Positions 35,061 through 43,996 are shown, counted from the first letter of the stretch. The stretch: 64,000 bases of DNA from an uncultured Eubacteriales bacterium (GCA_902492005.1 CABUJV010000004.1:1-64000), one strand, 5' to 3'. Notes: generated by a model not told the origin, from the sequence alone. Numbers and translations: made by a program.

Positions 35061-35365
35061 GTTTATCGTTCCTCCTTATTCAAATGGATGCCACTCCACT
35101 TTTCGTTCCTTATCTTATCACCACGAAACTAATATGTAAATACAATTATCTTACCAGAATCTAATTTCGGCATTGAGCCCAAAATTGGTCCCTCCAATTT
35201 GGCGAAGTTGGTCCCTCGTTCCTGATTTGACGAAAATACACGCTCTTTTGCCTTGAAAACCATGGATTAATCAGGTATTATAGTGTTTGTTGCATCAGCC
35301 GCCGGGCGGTTGGTGCAACCCATTTCTTACCGTTAGAAAGAAATCCTGCATAAGGAGAAGGGGCG
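35061..35365. promoter_or_regulatory. divergent control region of nifJ and the comM-like gene
   Basis: This AT-rich 305-base region holds a plus-strand promoter, TTGAAA (35253-35258), 17-base spacer and TATTAT (35276-35281), for the comM-like gene. A leader inverted repeat follows around 35289-35320 (GTTGCA...TGCAAC). The decamer TTGGTCCCTC occurs twice, at 35185-35194 and 35208-35217, between the two genes, and the first copy overlaps an imperfect CCAAAATTGG palindrome. These could be regulator sites for nifJ; no clear nifJ -35/-10 pair was found. Confidence 0.55.
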
Positions 35366-36898
35366 GTGATCCGGGTGCTGTGCAAGCTGCGATCCCTGGG
35401 GCTTCAGGGCGTGACCGGCTATGAGGTGACGGCGGAATGCGACCTGTCCGGCGGGCTGCCCAACTTCGACATCGTCGGTCTCCCCGACGCCGCCGTCAAG
35501 GAAGCCCGGGAGCGGGTTCGCTCGGCGGTGAAGAACTGCGGCTTTTCCTTCCCGGTCTCCCGCATCACCGTCAACCTGGCCCCCGCCAACCGGCGCAAGG
35601 CCGGCACGGTGTATGACCTGCCCATTCTGGTGGGGCTCCTGCGGGCCGGCGGTCAGCTTCCCGGCGGGGATTGGACGCAGCAGGCCGCCTTTGTGGGGGA
35701 GCTCTCCCTGTCCGGGGAGCTGCGTCCGGTGCAGGGAATGCTGCCCATGGCTCTGGCCGCCCGGCGCGCGGGCATCCGGGCCCTGTACGTCCCGGCGGAC
35801 TCCGCCCCCGAGGCCACCCTGGCCGGGGGCCTCGACGTCTATCCGGTGGAGCACGTCTCCCAACTGGTCCGCCATCTGCAGGGGGAGGAGCCCCTCTCCC
35901 CCGCCGGGCCCTGGACGCCGCCGCCGGAGGCCGGGGACGGCCCCGACTTTGCCGACGTAAAGGGGCAGGCCCCGGTGAAGCGGGCGCTGGAGATCGCCGC
36001 CGCCGGGGGCCACAACATCGCCATGGTGGGTCCGCCCGGCTCCGGCAAGTCCATGCTGGCCCGTAGGCTGCCCTCCATCCTGCCCGGCATGACCGAGCGG
36101 GAGGCCCTGGAGGCCACCGCCATCCACTCGGTGCTGGGGCTCACCGGTAAGGACCGGCCCCTGCTGACCCAGCGGCCCTTCCGCTCCCCCCACCACACTA
36201 TCTCTGCCACCGGCATGTCCGGCGGCGGGACCCCGCTGCCCCGGCCGGGGGAGATCTCCCTGGCCCACAACGGGGTGCTTTTTCTGGATGAGCTGCCCGA
36301 GTTCCACAAGGACGTGCTGGAGGGCCTGCGGCAGCCGCTGGAGGACGGGCAGGTCCAGATCTCCCGCTCGGCGGGCAGCGAGGTGTTCCCCGCCCGATTC
36401 ATGCTGGTGTGCGCCATGAACCCCTGCAAATGCGGCTGGTATGGCTATTCGGACCGGTGCCGCTGCTCCCCCGGGGAAGTGGAGCGGTATCTGGGCAGGC
36501 TGTCCGGTCCCCTGCTGGACCGCATCGACCTGTATGTGGACGTGCCGCCCCTGGAGTACGAGGAGCTCTCCCGCCGGGGACAATCGGAATCCTCCGCCGC
36601 CATCCGGCGGCGGGTGGACGCCGCCCGGGCCGTCCAGGCCGCCCGGTTCGGCCCGGACGGTCCCGCCTGCAACGCCCGCATGGGCCCCGCCGAGCTGCAG
36701 GCCTGCTGCACCCTGGACGAGGACTGCCGGGCCGTGATGAAGGGCGCCTACGAGCGCATGGGCCTCACAGCCCGCAGCCATGACCGCATCCTGCGGGTGG
36801 CCCGCACCATCGCCGATCTGGAGGGCGGCGGCCCCATCCAGGTCTCCCATCTGGCCGAGGCCATCCAGTACCGGGCCGGCGGACCGTTCCAGCGCTGA
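35366..36898 (+). CDS. YifB/ComM-like Mg-chelatase-related AAA+ ATPase
   Basis: 510 residues. The N-terminal domain begins VLCKLRSLGLQGVTGYEVTA, with FDIVGLPDAAVKEARERVR, typical of ComM/YifB. The AAA+ core has Walker A GPPGSGKSMLARRL (about 223-236), the Walker B region GVLFLDELPEF and the QRPFRSPHHTIS block. ComM is a hexameric helicase for branch migration in natural transformation; in clostridia the gene is widespread and its role less certain. GTG start at 35366 after AAGGAGAAGGGG. Confidence 0.9.
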   Translation: MIRVLCKLRSLGLQGVTGYEVTAECDLSGGLPNFDIVGLPDAAVKEARERVRSAVKNCGFSFPVSRITVNLAPANRRKAGTVYDLPILVGLLRAGGQLPGGDWTQQAAFVGELSLSGELRPVQGMLPMALAARRAGIRALYVPADSAPEATLAGGLDVYPVEHVSQLVRHLQGEEPLSPAGPWTPPPEAGDGPDFADVKGQAPVKRALEIAAAGGHNIAMVGPPGSGKSMLARRLPSILPGMTEREALEATAIHSVLGLTGKDRPLLTQRPFRSPHHTISATGMSGGGTPLPRPGEISLAHNGVLFLDELPEFHKDVLEGLRQPLEDGQVQISRSAGSEVFPARFMLVCAMNPCKCGWYGYSDRCRCSPGEVERYLGRLSGPLLDRIDLYVDVPPLEYEELSRRGQSESSAAIRRRVDAARAVQAARFGPDGPACNARMGPAELQACCTLDEDCRAVMKGAYERMGLTARSHDRILRVARTIADLEGGGPIQVSHLAEAIQYRAGGPFQR

Positions 36899-36929
36899 AC
36901 CAACGTCACACACAAAGGAGCCTGTACCC

Positions 36930-38099
36930 ATGACTGAAATGATTCTGTTAAAGCTGGGTGAGCTGGTCCTGAAGGGGGCCAACCGCTACACCTTTGAGGA
37001 CAAGCTGAAATCCAACCTGGCCCGGCGGCTCAAGTCCCACGGCAAGTTCCGGGTCTACTCCCGCCAGTCCACCACCTACATCGAGCCCCTCGACGACGGA
37101 TGCGACATGGACGCCGCCTACGACGCGGCCAAGAAGGTCTTCGGCGCGGTGGGCGTCAGCCGGGCCAAGGCCTGCTGCAAAACCAAGCAGGCCATGCTGG
37201 AGGCGGTGCGGACCTATCTGGCCGGCGAGCTGACCGGGGAAAAGACCTTCAAGGTGGAATCCAAGCGGGCCGACAAGTCCTTCCCCATGACCTCCATCCA
37301 GCTTTCCCAGTGGGTGGGGGGCGAGCTGGACGACCTTTACCCCAACCTGCACGTGGACGTCCATAACCCCGATCTGACCATCCACCTGGAGGTCCGGGAT
37401 TACGCCGCCTTTGTTCACGCCGACCCCGAGCCCGGCGCGGGCGGGCTCCCCGTGGGCACCAGCGGACGGGCCATGTCCCTGCTCTCCGGCGGCATCGACT
37501 CGCCGGTGGCCTCCTGGATGATGGCCAAGCGGGGGGTGGCCCTGGAGATGGTCCACTTCTACTCTTACCCCTACACCTCCCCCGAGGCCAAGGAAAAGGT
37601 GCTGGACCTAGCCCGGCTGCTGACCCCCTGGACCGGGCGGCTCATCGTCCACGTGGTCCCCTTCACCCATATCCAGGAGGAGCTGCGCCGCGCCTGCCCG
37701 GAGGAGCTGTTCACCCTGCTGATGCGCCGGTTCATGATGCGCATCGCCGAGGGCATGGCCCGCCGCACCGGCTGCCGGGCTCTGGTCACCGGCGAGTCCC
37801 TGGGCCAGGTGGCCTCCCAGACCATGGACGCCATGGCGGTCACCGGAGCGGTCACCTCCCTGCCCGTGTTCCGCCCCCTGGTGGGCATGGACAAGGAGGA
37901 GGTGGTCCGCATCGCCCGGAAGATCGGCACCTTTGAGACCTCCATCCTCCCCTATGAGGACTGCTGCACCGTTTTTACCCCCCGCCACCCCCGCACCCGG
38001 CCCCGCCTGGACGAGATCGAGGCCGCCGAGGCCGTTTTGGACGTGGACGCTCTGGTGCAGGAGGCCCTGGACGCCACCGAGCGGGTGAAGATCGGGTAG
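36930..38099 (+). CDS. thiI: tRNA 4-thiouridine synthase ThiI (without rhodanese domain)
   Basis: 389 residues. The N-terminal ferredoxin-like and THUMP region (to about 165) is followed by the PP-loop adenylation domain with LLSGGIDSPVASWMMAKRG and a conserved CRALVTGESLGQVASQT. The C terminus ends after PYEDCCTVFTPRHP, so there is no rhodanese domain, as in Bacillus-type ThiI that work with a dedicated cysteine desulfurase. It makes s4U8 in tRNA and may feed thiazole synthesis. The start at 36930 is the ATG after AAAGGAG; a frame extending to 36780 overlaps the comM-like gene. Confidence 0.94.
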   Translation: MTEMILLKLGELVLKGANRYTFEDKLKSNLARRLKSHGKFRVYSRQSTTYIEPLDDGCDMDAAYDAAKKVFGAVGVSRAKACCKTKQAMLEAVRTYLAGELTGEKTFKVESKRADKSFPMTSIQLSQWVGGELDDLYPNLHVDVHNPDLTIHLEVRDYAAFVHADPEPGAGGLPVGTSGRAMSLLSGGIDSPVASWMMAKRGVALEMVHFYSYPYTSPEAKEKVLDLARLLTPWTGRLIVHVVPFTHIQEELRRACPEELFTLLMRRFMMRIAEGMARRTGCRALVTGESLGQVASQTMDAMAVTGAVTSLPVFRPLVGMDKEEVVRIARKIGTFETSILPYEDCCTVFTPRHPRTRPRLDEIEAAEAVLDVDALVQEALDATERVKIG

Positions 38100-38272
38100 G
38101 GCGGCCGGCAGCATCGCCACCCCCCCACGCGATCCCTGATCGCGCGGGGTCCCCTTTGATTCCACATCCTCGGGCGGAATGAATCCGCCCTGCAGAAATG
38201 CTTCGCTGGCGCTGCGCATTTGGCGGCGGCACTCGCCGCCGTCCCGGCGTTGGCGATACGGAGGCGTTTATC

Positions 38273-39529
38273 ATGTCCCACACAGCCGAACTCATCGCCG
38301 TGGGCACCGAGCTGCTCCTCGGCAACATTGCCAACACCGACGCCCAGATGATCTCTCAGGGACTCAGCGGCGTCGGCATCAACGTCTTCTACCACACGGT
38401 GGTGGGCGACAATCCGGAGCGGCTGCGCGCCGCGGTGGAGATCGCCAAGCAGCGGGCCGACATTCTCATCACCACCGGCGGCCTGGGCCCCACCTGTGAC
38501 GATCTGACCAAGAACGTGCTGGCCGCCGCCTTCGGCAAAAAGCTGGTCTTTGACGAGGCGTCGGCCCAGCGCATCCGGGCCTATTTTCAAAAGCTTCACG
38601 CCCGTCGGCCCATGACCGAGAACAACCTCCAGCAGGCCATGCTGCCCGAGGGCTGCACCGTTCTCTCCAACGACTGGGGCACCGCCCCCGGCTGCGCCTT
38701 TGAAGCGGAGGGGGTCCGGGTGGTCATGCTCCCCGGTCCGCCCCGGGAGTGTCGGGAGATGTTCACCCACCGGGTCCTGCCCTATCTGCAAAATCTGGCC
38801 GACGGCACCATTCTCTCCCGCTCGCTGCGGATCTTCGGCATGGGGGAGTCCGCGGTGGAGTCTCTGCTCCGGGACCGGATGAACGCCATGACCAACCCCA
38901 CCCTGGCCCCCTACGCCAAGGAGGGGGAGGTGGAGCTGCGCATCACCGCCAAGGCCCCGGTGGAGTCCCAGGCCCGGGACCTGATCGCCCCGGTGGAGGC
39001 CGAACTGCGCGCCCTGCTGGGGGATGCGGTCTACGGCGCCGACGTGCCCAGCATCCAGGCCGTGGCCTTCGCCCTGCTGGAGGCCCAGGGGCTGACCCTG
39101 GGCGCGGCGGAGTCCTGCACCGGCGGGCTGGTGGCCAAATGCATCACCGACCTGCCTGGGGCCTCCGGCGTGTTTAAGGGCGGCGTGGTGAGCTATACCA
39201 ACGAGGTCAAGCACGGCGTGCTGGGGGTGCCCCAGGAGCTGCTGGACCAGTTCGGCGCGGTGTCGCCCCAGGTGGCCGAGGCCATGGCCAGGGGGGCCCG
39301 CCGGGTGCTGGGCGCCGACCTGGCCGTTTCCACCACCGGCGTGGCCGGACCCGCCCCCGACGACCGGGGCAATCCGGTGGGGCTTGTCTACGTGGCGCTG
39401 GCCGGGCCGGACTTCTGCCATGTCCGGGAACTCCATCTGGGCGGCGTGCGGGAGAGCATCCGCATCCGGGCGGCGGGCAGCGCCTTTGATCTCGTCCGCC
39501 GGCACCTCACCGGGCTGAAGCTGAACTAA
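38273..39529 (+). CDS. cinA: CinA-type competence/damage-inducible protein (COG1058 + nicotinamide-nucleotide amidase domain)
   Basis: 418 residues. The N-terminal MoCF-like domain has ELIAVGTELLLGNIANTDAQ and ITTGGLGPTCDDLTKN. The C-terminal CinA domain has LGAAESCTGGLVAKCITDLPG and VSTTGVAGPAPDDRGNPVG. Both halves are intact, so ADP-ribose pyrophosphatase and NMN deamidase activities are expected in NAD salvage. ATG at 38273 after GGAGGCG. The 173 bases between thiI and this gene show no feature I can name. Confidence 0.93.
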   Translation: MSHTAELIAVGTELLLGNIANTDAQMISQGLSGVGINVFYHTVVGDNPERLRAAVEIAKQRADILITTGGLGPTCDDLTKNVLAAAFGKKLVFDEASAQRIRAYFQKLHARRPMTENNLQQAMLPEGCTVLSNDWGTAPGCAFEAEGVRVVMLPGPPRECREMFTHRVLPYLQNLADGTILSRSLRIFGMGESAVESLLRDRMNAMTNPTLAPYAKEGEVELRITAKAPVESQARDLIAPVEAELRALLGDAVYGADVPSIQAVAFALLEAQGLTLGAAESCTGGLVAKCITDLPGASGVFKGGVVSYTNEVKHGVLGVPQELLDQFGAVSPQVAEAMARGARRVLGADLAVSTTGVAGPAPDDRGNPVGLVYVALAGPDFCHVRELHLGGVRESIRIRAAGSAFDLVRRHLTGLKLN

Positions 39530-39530
39530 A

Positions 39531-39558
39531 GCGGCGGGCGGCCGTTTGCCGCCCGCCT
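39531..39558 (+). terminator. hairpin after cinA
   Basis: GGCGGGCGGC / GCCGCCCGCC stem beginning two bases past the cinA stop, followed by TTCTCT. Possible weak terminator. Confidence 0.5.
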
Positions 39559-39589
39559 TCTCTGAAACCGATGGAAACGAGGTGATCGC

Positions 39590-39745
39590 ATGTCCCCTGA
39601 GCGGCTTCTCACCGAAGGGCCTGTCCGTCCCACCCCGCTCCGCACCGGGCTGGCCGCTCCGTCGGCCTCCGCCCTCCGGATCGTCTGCCTCAAGCCAGGC
39701 CCCCGGCGCTCCGGCTCCATGGCGGAACAGGGGGTCCCGGCATGA
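39590..39745 (+). CDS. possible small coupled ORF before the P-loop kinase-like gene
   Basis: 51 codons, preceded by GAAACGAGGTGATCGC and ending in ATGA that overlaps the start of the next gene. The product is Pro/Arg-rich with no recognised motif. Its only support is the ribosome-binding site and the stop/start overlap; it may serve only as a leader for translational coupling. Confidence 0.3.
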   Translation: MSPERLLTEGPVRPTPLRTGLAAPSASALRIVCLKPGPRRSGSMAEQGVPA

Positions 39746-40266
39746 AGATCGCCGTGCTGGGCTACAGCGGGTCGGGCAAGTCCACCCTGGCGGCGGAGGT
39801 GGGGGCCCAGCTGGGCTGCCCGGTCCTCCACCTGGACACCCTCCAATTTCTGCCCGGGTGGGTGGAACGGGACCGAGAGGAGGCGCGGGCCCTGGCGGCG
39901 GACTTTTTGGACCGGGAGCGCGCCTGGGTCATCGACGGCAACTACACCGGCTTCCACCAGGCCCGGCGGCTGGCCGAGGCCGAGCGCATCATCCTGTTGG
40001 ACTTCCCCCGGCGGGTGTGCCTGCCCCGGGTGGTCCGGCGGTATCTGCGCAACCGCGGCCGGTCCCGGGAGAGCATGGCCCCTGGCTGTGTGGAGAAGCT
40101 GGACTGGGCCTTCCTCCGCTGGGTCCTGTGGGAGGGCCGCACGCCGGACGTCCGGCGGCACTACCGCGAAATCGCGGCGCAGTACCCCGAAAAGACCGCG
40201 GTGCTGCGCTCTCCCCGGCAGGTACAGGCCCTTCTGGCCGCGCTGGACAAAACAAAGGACCTCTGA
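39742..40266 (+). CDS. FlaR/adenylate-kinase-like P-loop NTPase
   Basis: 174 residues. Walker A GYSGSGKSTLA is at 7-17, then VLHLDTLQFLPGW and WVIDGNYTGFHQARRL, IILLDFPRRVCLPRVVRRYL. This is the pattern of small kinase-fold proteins annotated as 'DNA topology modulation protein FlaR'; the actual activity (possibly nucleotide or small-molecule kinase) is unknown. ATG overlaps the stop of the preceding small frame. Confidence 0.8.
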   Translation: MKIAVLGYSGSGKSTLAAEVGAQLGCPVLHLDTLQFLPGWVERDREEARALAADFLDRERAWVIDGNYTGFHQARRLAEAERIILLDFPRRVCLPRVVRRYLRNRGRSRESMAPGCVEKLDWAFLRWVLWEGRTPDVRRHYREIAAQYPEKTAVLRSPRQVQALLAALDKTKDL

Positions 40267-40285
40267 CCGGCGTCAGAGGTCCTTT
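40254..40285. terminator. bidirectional terminator overlapping the P-loop gene stop
   Basis: A perfect 14-bp stem AAAGGACCTCTGAC / GTCAGAGGTCCTTT between convergent genes. Confidence 0.85.
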
Positions 40286-40292
40286 TCCTGTG

Positions 40293-42170
40293 CTATTCTT
40301 CCTCCGCCAGGGCCTGAAACAGCCGGTGGACGGTGACGAAGGACTGTTCCCTGGTGTAGCCCGCCAGGGGAGAGAAGCGGTCTGCCCCGGTGCTGCCCAT
40401 AACGCCTCGGCTGGCGGCAAAGGCCACCGCGTCCCGGAACCACACCCCCACCTGGTCACGGTCGGCAAAGGCGCTCTCCGCCGCCCCGGCCGTCTCCATG
40501 CCCAGGACCTTGGCAGTCCGGTAGAGGAAAGCGGCGGCCTCCTGCCGGGTGATGGGGGCATAGGGATCAAAGGTCCCCTCCCCCCGGCCGCTGACGATGC
40601 CCAGGGCATAGGCCGCCGTCACGTCCGCCCCGGCGGCGTCGGCAAAGGGGTAGTCCCCCACCCAGTCGTAGAGGCTCCGTCCGGTCTCCTCCTGGACCAC
40701 CGTCCGGATGTCCGTTCCCTCGGCCCGCTGAATCACCTGGACGATGAGGGTGCAGAACTGGGCCCGGGTGATGTTCTGCCGGTACAGACACTGGAGCTCC
40801 ACCGGCACCAGGTCCGCCTCCACGGCGGCCACCACCTCGCCATAGGCCCAGGCGTCCATCTCTCCGGCCTCCGGCAGGGAGGGGAGGAACTCCAGGCGGC
40901 CGAAGCCGTACTGTCCCCCCTCCTCGATGACCACATACTCCCCGGGGTTGACGGCGGTCTTGGTGCCGTCCGCCCCCTCCTGGAAGTAGGTCTCGGTGTC
41001 CAGCTTGTCGGAGCCGGTCACCTCCCGGCCCCGCCGGTCGATCAGGAAGGCCCGCTCCCCGTCGTACACGGCGGCGTAGCCGCCCGAGAAGCCGGTGGCC
41101 CGCTCATACCGGGCTGGGATGGCCGTCTGCCCGGATGGGTCCAGATAGCCGTACTTCCCATCCAGCCGGAAGGGAGCCAGGCCCTCGCTGTAGGGCCACA
41201 GCTCCTGGTACTGGAAGGGCAGGACGGTCCGGCCGGTCTTGTCGATGGCGCCGTAGAGCCCCGCCTCGTTCTGGACCATGGCCAAGCCGGTCTCGCCAAA
41301 GACCTCCCAGGCGGCGTCGGACCCGGAGACGAAGCAGTTGGTGTAGGCGGGCTGGATGGCCCATTCCCCGGCCTGATCGATGAAGCCCAGGCGATAGGTG
41401 ACCGCCCAGTCCTGGGCGGCGTCGGCGGTGCCCTGCCACACGGGGGCCAGCCCCTGGTTGAAGGGCAGCACCCCGCTGACGAAGCGGTAGCTCTGGGCCC
41501 GCAGGCCGTCGGCGGTGGTAACGGGAACGCCGAAGTACTCCGGCCCGTCCCAGTAGAGGACGGTCTGGCCGTCCCGGTCCACATAGCCCCGGCCCAGCCG
41601 GGCGGAGGCGGAGTAGCCGGGGGTCAGCCCCTCGGTCATGGTGTGCAGGGGGATGAGCTGGGCGCCCATGGCCCGCCCTTCGGCGTCGTACAGGGCCCAG
41701 CCGGCGCCGGCGGGCAGGCGGACATGGCCGTTGTAGAAATAGCAGTCGGTGTCGGCCTGCCAGTCCTCCGACTGGACCAGCAGGGGCTTGCCCCAGCCGG
41801 TGAAGGGGGTATAGCTTCCGTCGTGGTCCACGAAGCCCAGGGCCAGGCCGGTCTCCTCCTCCCGGCCCACCACGGCCTTGCCCTCGCTGAAGGGGCAGGC
41901 GAAGTCGTACTCGAAGGGGATGGCGGTCTCGCCGCCAGTGGCGATATAGCCCCACTTGCCCGCCTGGCGGACGGCGGCCAGGCCCTCGGAGAAGAGCTTG
42001 GCGGCCTCGTACTGGGGGGCGATGGGCTCGGTATAGGTCATGGTCCCCCGCTCGGGCTGCGTCGTCTGCTCCGGCTCACCCGAGGCGGCCTGGACGGCGG
42101 CGGCCGTAGCCCCCGCCACCAGCGCCAGGGTCAGACACAGAGACAGGATGCGTCTGCGCGTGCGCGTCAT
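40293..42170 (-). CDS. secreted WG-repeat and S-layer-homology (SLH) protein
   Basis: 625 residues. A basic signal peptide (MTRTRRRILSLCLTLALVAG) is followed by about ten WG/KWGY-type beta-propeller-like repeats (e.g. AGKWGYIATGGETAIPFEYD, LDGKYGYLDPSGQTAIPARY). Three SLH motifs cover roughly 430-620 (ITRAQFC..., YPFADAAGADVTAAYALGIV, FADRDQVGVWFRDAVAFAA). SLH domains bind pyruvylated cell-wall polymer, so the protein is probably displayed on the surface. The ATG at 42170 follows AAAGGAGG. Ligand or partner unknown. Confidence 0.88.
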   Translation of the reverse strand: MTRTRRRILSLCLTLALVAGATAAAVQAASGEPEQTTQPERGTMTYTEPIAPQYEAAKLFSEGLAAVRQAGKWGYIATGGETAIPFEYDFACPFSEGKAVVGREEETGLALGFVDHDGSYTPFTGWGKPLLVQSEDWQADTDCYFYNGHVRLPAGAGWALYDAEGRAMGAQLIPLHTMTEGLTPGYSASARLGRGYVDRDGQTVLYWDGPEYFGVPVTTADGLRAQSYRFVSGVLPFNQGLAPVWQGTADAAQDWAVTYRLGFIDQAGEWAIQPAYTNCFVSGSDAAWEVFGETGLAMVQNEAGLYGAIDKTGRTVLPFQYQELWPYSEGLAPFRLDGKYGYLDPSGQTAIPARYERATGFSGGYAAVYDGERAFLIDRRGREVTGSDKLDTETYFQEGADGTKTAVNPGEYVVIEEGGQYGFGRLEFLPSLPEAGEMDAWAYGEVVAAVEADLVPVELQCLYRQNITRAQFCTLIVQVIQRAEGTDIRTVVQEETGRSLYDWVGDYPFADAAGADVTAAYALGIVSGRGEGTFDPYAPITRQEAAAFLYRTAKVLGMETAGAAESAFADRDQVGVWFRDAVAFAASRGVMGSTGADRFSPLAGYTREQSFVTVHRLFQALAEEE

Positions 42171-42286
42171 GGATCGTTTCCTCCTTTGTGTGCGGGCGGC
42201 TCTGAAAAGGTTCCGATATATCCGCATAACAAAGGGATTTTAGCACATTTTCCCGTCGTTTGCAATCCTTTCGTGCCGAACGGGGC

Positions 42287-43339
42287 TTACAGGGCCCTTT
42301 CGCCCGCCACCGGGCCCACCATTTCCGGCTCGGCAAAGAGGGCGGTGGCCCCGCCGGTGTGCCAGAACACCACGGTGGAGCCCTGGGGGATCTTTCCCTG
42401 TTCGGCGTAGTCGATGAGCCCCGAGAGGGCCTTTCCGGTGTACACCGGGTCCACCAGAATGCCCTCGGTGCGGGCCAGGCGCCGGATGGCGGCAGTGGCG
42501 GCGGGGGCGGGCGCCTCGTAGCCCGCGCCGTAGTAGCCCAGGTCGGTCCGGAAGTCCTCCGGCCGCAGGGTCTCGTCCGAACCGACGGCCCGCAGGGCCC
42601 CGGTGCCCAGCTCCGCCGTGCGGGCGGGGTAGCCCTCGTCCTTGGGGCTGACGTTGACGGCCACGATCTCCGGCCCGCCCATCAGCTTCCGCCCTGCGGC
42701 CAGCCCGGCCAGAGTGCCGCCGGTGCCGGTGCCCAGGAACAGGTAGTCCGGCGCGACGCCCTGGCCGCGGCACTGGTCCAGCAGCTCGGCCCAGCCGCCG
42801 ATGAAGCCGGCGGAGCCAAGGGGCTGGGCGGCCCCCATGGGCACCTCGCAGCAGATGTGCCCCTCCCCCTCCAGGCGGGCCATGTGGGCCCGGCCCAGGC
42901 GGACGGCCTCCTCCTCGGCCTTCTCCTCCGTGCCGCCGTTCAGGGGGACCAGATGGACCTCGGCGTCCAGCACATGGTCCAGCAGGAGGTTGGCCCGCAG
43001 CTCAGCGGGCTCCATGAGGTCCACCAGATACAGAATAGGCCGCATCCCCAGCCGGCGGCAGGCGGTGGCCACCTGCATGGCGCAGTTGGACTGGGTGGCG
43101 CCGTAGCTGACCACGGTGTCGCAGCCCCGGGCCCGGGCCTCCCCCAGCACATACTCCAGCTTGCGGACCTTGTTGCCGCCGAACAGGCTCATGCCGGTCA
43201 GGTCGTCCCGTTTGAGCCACAGATCGACGCCCAGCTCCCGGGACAGGTTTTCCGCCCGGTGGAAGGGGGTGGGAAAAAAGCCCAGCGCCGCCCGGGGCAG
43301 GGCGGACAGGCGGGCGTGTACTTGCGCGGTGGTCTCCAT
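42287..43339 (-). CDS. PLP-dependent D-cysteine desulfhydrase / ACC-deaminase family enzyme
   Basis: 350 residues. The PLP Lys is in LFGGNKVRKLEYVLGEA, the neighbouring SYGATQSNCAMQVA binds the cofactor/substrate, and LGTGTGGTLAGLAAGRKL is the phosphate-binding loop. The family includes D-cysteine desulfhydrase, ACC deaminase and L-cysteate lyase, which cannot be told apart here. AGGAGGGATC precedes the ATG. Monocistronic. Confidence 0.85.
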   Translation of the reverse strand: METTAQVHARLSALPRAALGFFPTPFHRAENLSRELGVDLWLKRDDLTGMSLFGGNKVRKLEYVLGEARARGCDTVVSYGATQSNCAMQVATACRRLGMRPILYLVDLMEPAELRANLLLDHVLDAEVHLVPLNGGTEEKAEEEAVRLGRAHMARLEGEGHICCEVPMGAAQPLGSAGFIGGWAELLDQCRGQGVAPDYLFLGTGTGGTLAGLAAGRKLMGGPEIVAVNVSPKDEGYPARTAELGTGALRAVGSDETLRPEDFRTDLGYYGAGYEAPAPAATAAIRRLARTEGILVDPVYTGKALSGLIDYAEQGKIPQGSTVVFWHTGGATALFAEPEMVGPVAGERAL

Positions 43340-43384
43340 AGCGATCCCTCCTGTATGGTTTTGTGATATTCCCAGTATAACACG

Positions 43385-43426
43385 TAAGGGCCCGCGGGAA
43401 AACGTCTGTTTTCCCGCGGGCCCTTA
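43385..43426 (-). terminator. terminator of the XRE regulator gene
   Basis: A perfect 19-bp stem (43385-43403 with 43408-43426) that includes the regulator stop codon. No long T-run. Confidence 0.7.
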
Positions 43427-43642
43427 GGCTTCGCCGGTCTCCACGACCTCCAGGATGTCGGTCAGGTCGCAGTCCAGCGCGGTGATGATCCGGTTGAGCG
43501 TCTCCGCATCATATCGGTAAAGCTGATTTTTATAGTAGCGGTCCACCAGCGGATAGGTCAGGCCCGTCTGCTTTGCCAGCGCATACCGCGTGATGCCCCT
43601 GCCATCCAGATATTCCTTCAATTTTAGCCGAACCCGTTTCAT
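43424..43642 (-). CDS. small XRE-family helix-turn-helix regulator
   Basis: 72 residues, a lone HTH domain. It shows LKLKEYLDGRGITRYALAKQ, then TGLTYPLVDRYYKNQL as recognition region, and LDCDLTDILEV typical of YozG/XRE-type minimal regulators. The ATG at 43642 follows AAGGAGAT; codons before it overlap the promoter. It is divergent from the 49-residue ORF and likely autoregulates, since AT-rich repeats (ATATCATATC, CATATGATATATA, AATGATATATAAA) fill the space between them. Confidence 0.85.
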   Translation of the reverse strand: MKRVRLKLKEYLDGRGITRYALAKQTGLTYPLVDRYYKNQLYRYDAETLNRIITALDCDLTDILEVVETGEA

Positions 43643-43667
43643 ATCATATCTCCTTATCTCAATATGG

Positions 43668-43718
43668 AGCATATGATATATATTTCCCATTGACAATTTA
43701 TCTCTTTCAATATATTCT
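43668..43718. promoter_or_regulatory. overlapping divergent promoters of XRE regulator and small ORF
   Basis: Minus strand: TTGTCA (43696-43691), 17-base spacer, TATGCT (43673-43668). Plus strand: TTGACA (43690-43695), 17-base spacer, TATTCT (43713-43718). The two -35 boxes occupy the same bases, so polymerases would compete. Confidence 0.55.
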
Positions 43719-43746
43719 TTTAATGATATATAAAGGAGGTCTCAAT

Positions 43747-43896
43747 ATGCCGGACTATCAAACCCTCTACACCTATCTGTTCAACCGGGTCACCGACGCA
43801 GTGGCCGCCCTCCAGGCCCGGAACTACGGCGCCGCAGAGGACATCCTGAAAAGCGCCCAGCAGGATACCGAAGAGCGGTACGCCGACGGCGGGTAA
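43747..43896 (+). CDS. conserved-looking 49-residue protein
   Basis: MPDYQTLYTYLFNRVTDAVA starts a single helical domain, continuing AARNYGAAEDIL-like ALQARNYGAAEDILKSAQQD and an acidic end. The perfect AAAGGAGGT lies seven bases from the ATG. Short proteins of this form (Tyr-x3-Leu-Phe-Asn start, 'AxxIL..AQQxxEE' end) occur widely in Oscillospiraceae and have no known function. It precedes ychF but has its own promoter. Confidence 0.75.
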   Translation: MPDYQTLYTYLFNRVTDAVAALQARNYGAAEDILKSAQQDTEERYADGG

Positions 43897-43932
43897 CCCC
43901 CCGCGCTCCGCCCCTCAATTTCGCCGCGAGCC

Positions 43933-43961
43933 TTGTATTTTCCCCCGCCATCATATATAAT
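43933..43961 (+). promoter_or_regulatory. sigma-70 promoter of ychF
   Basis: TTGTAT (43933-43938), 17-base spacer and TATAAT (43956-43961), 35 bases before the ychF ATG. Confidence 0.8.
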
Positions 43962-43996
43962 GTCAGGGCGAATCAACGGAAAAGAGGGTTCTGCCG

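Noticed and set aside
31467..35132. A 1221-codon plus-strand open frame opposite nifJ
   Set aside because: It is low-complexity Gly/Ala/His/Val/Leu-rich and mirrors the strong GC3 bias of nifJ; no family motifs and no ribosome-binding site.
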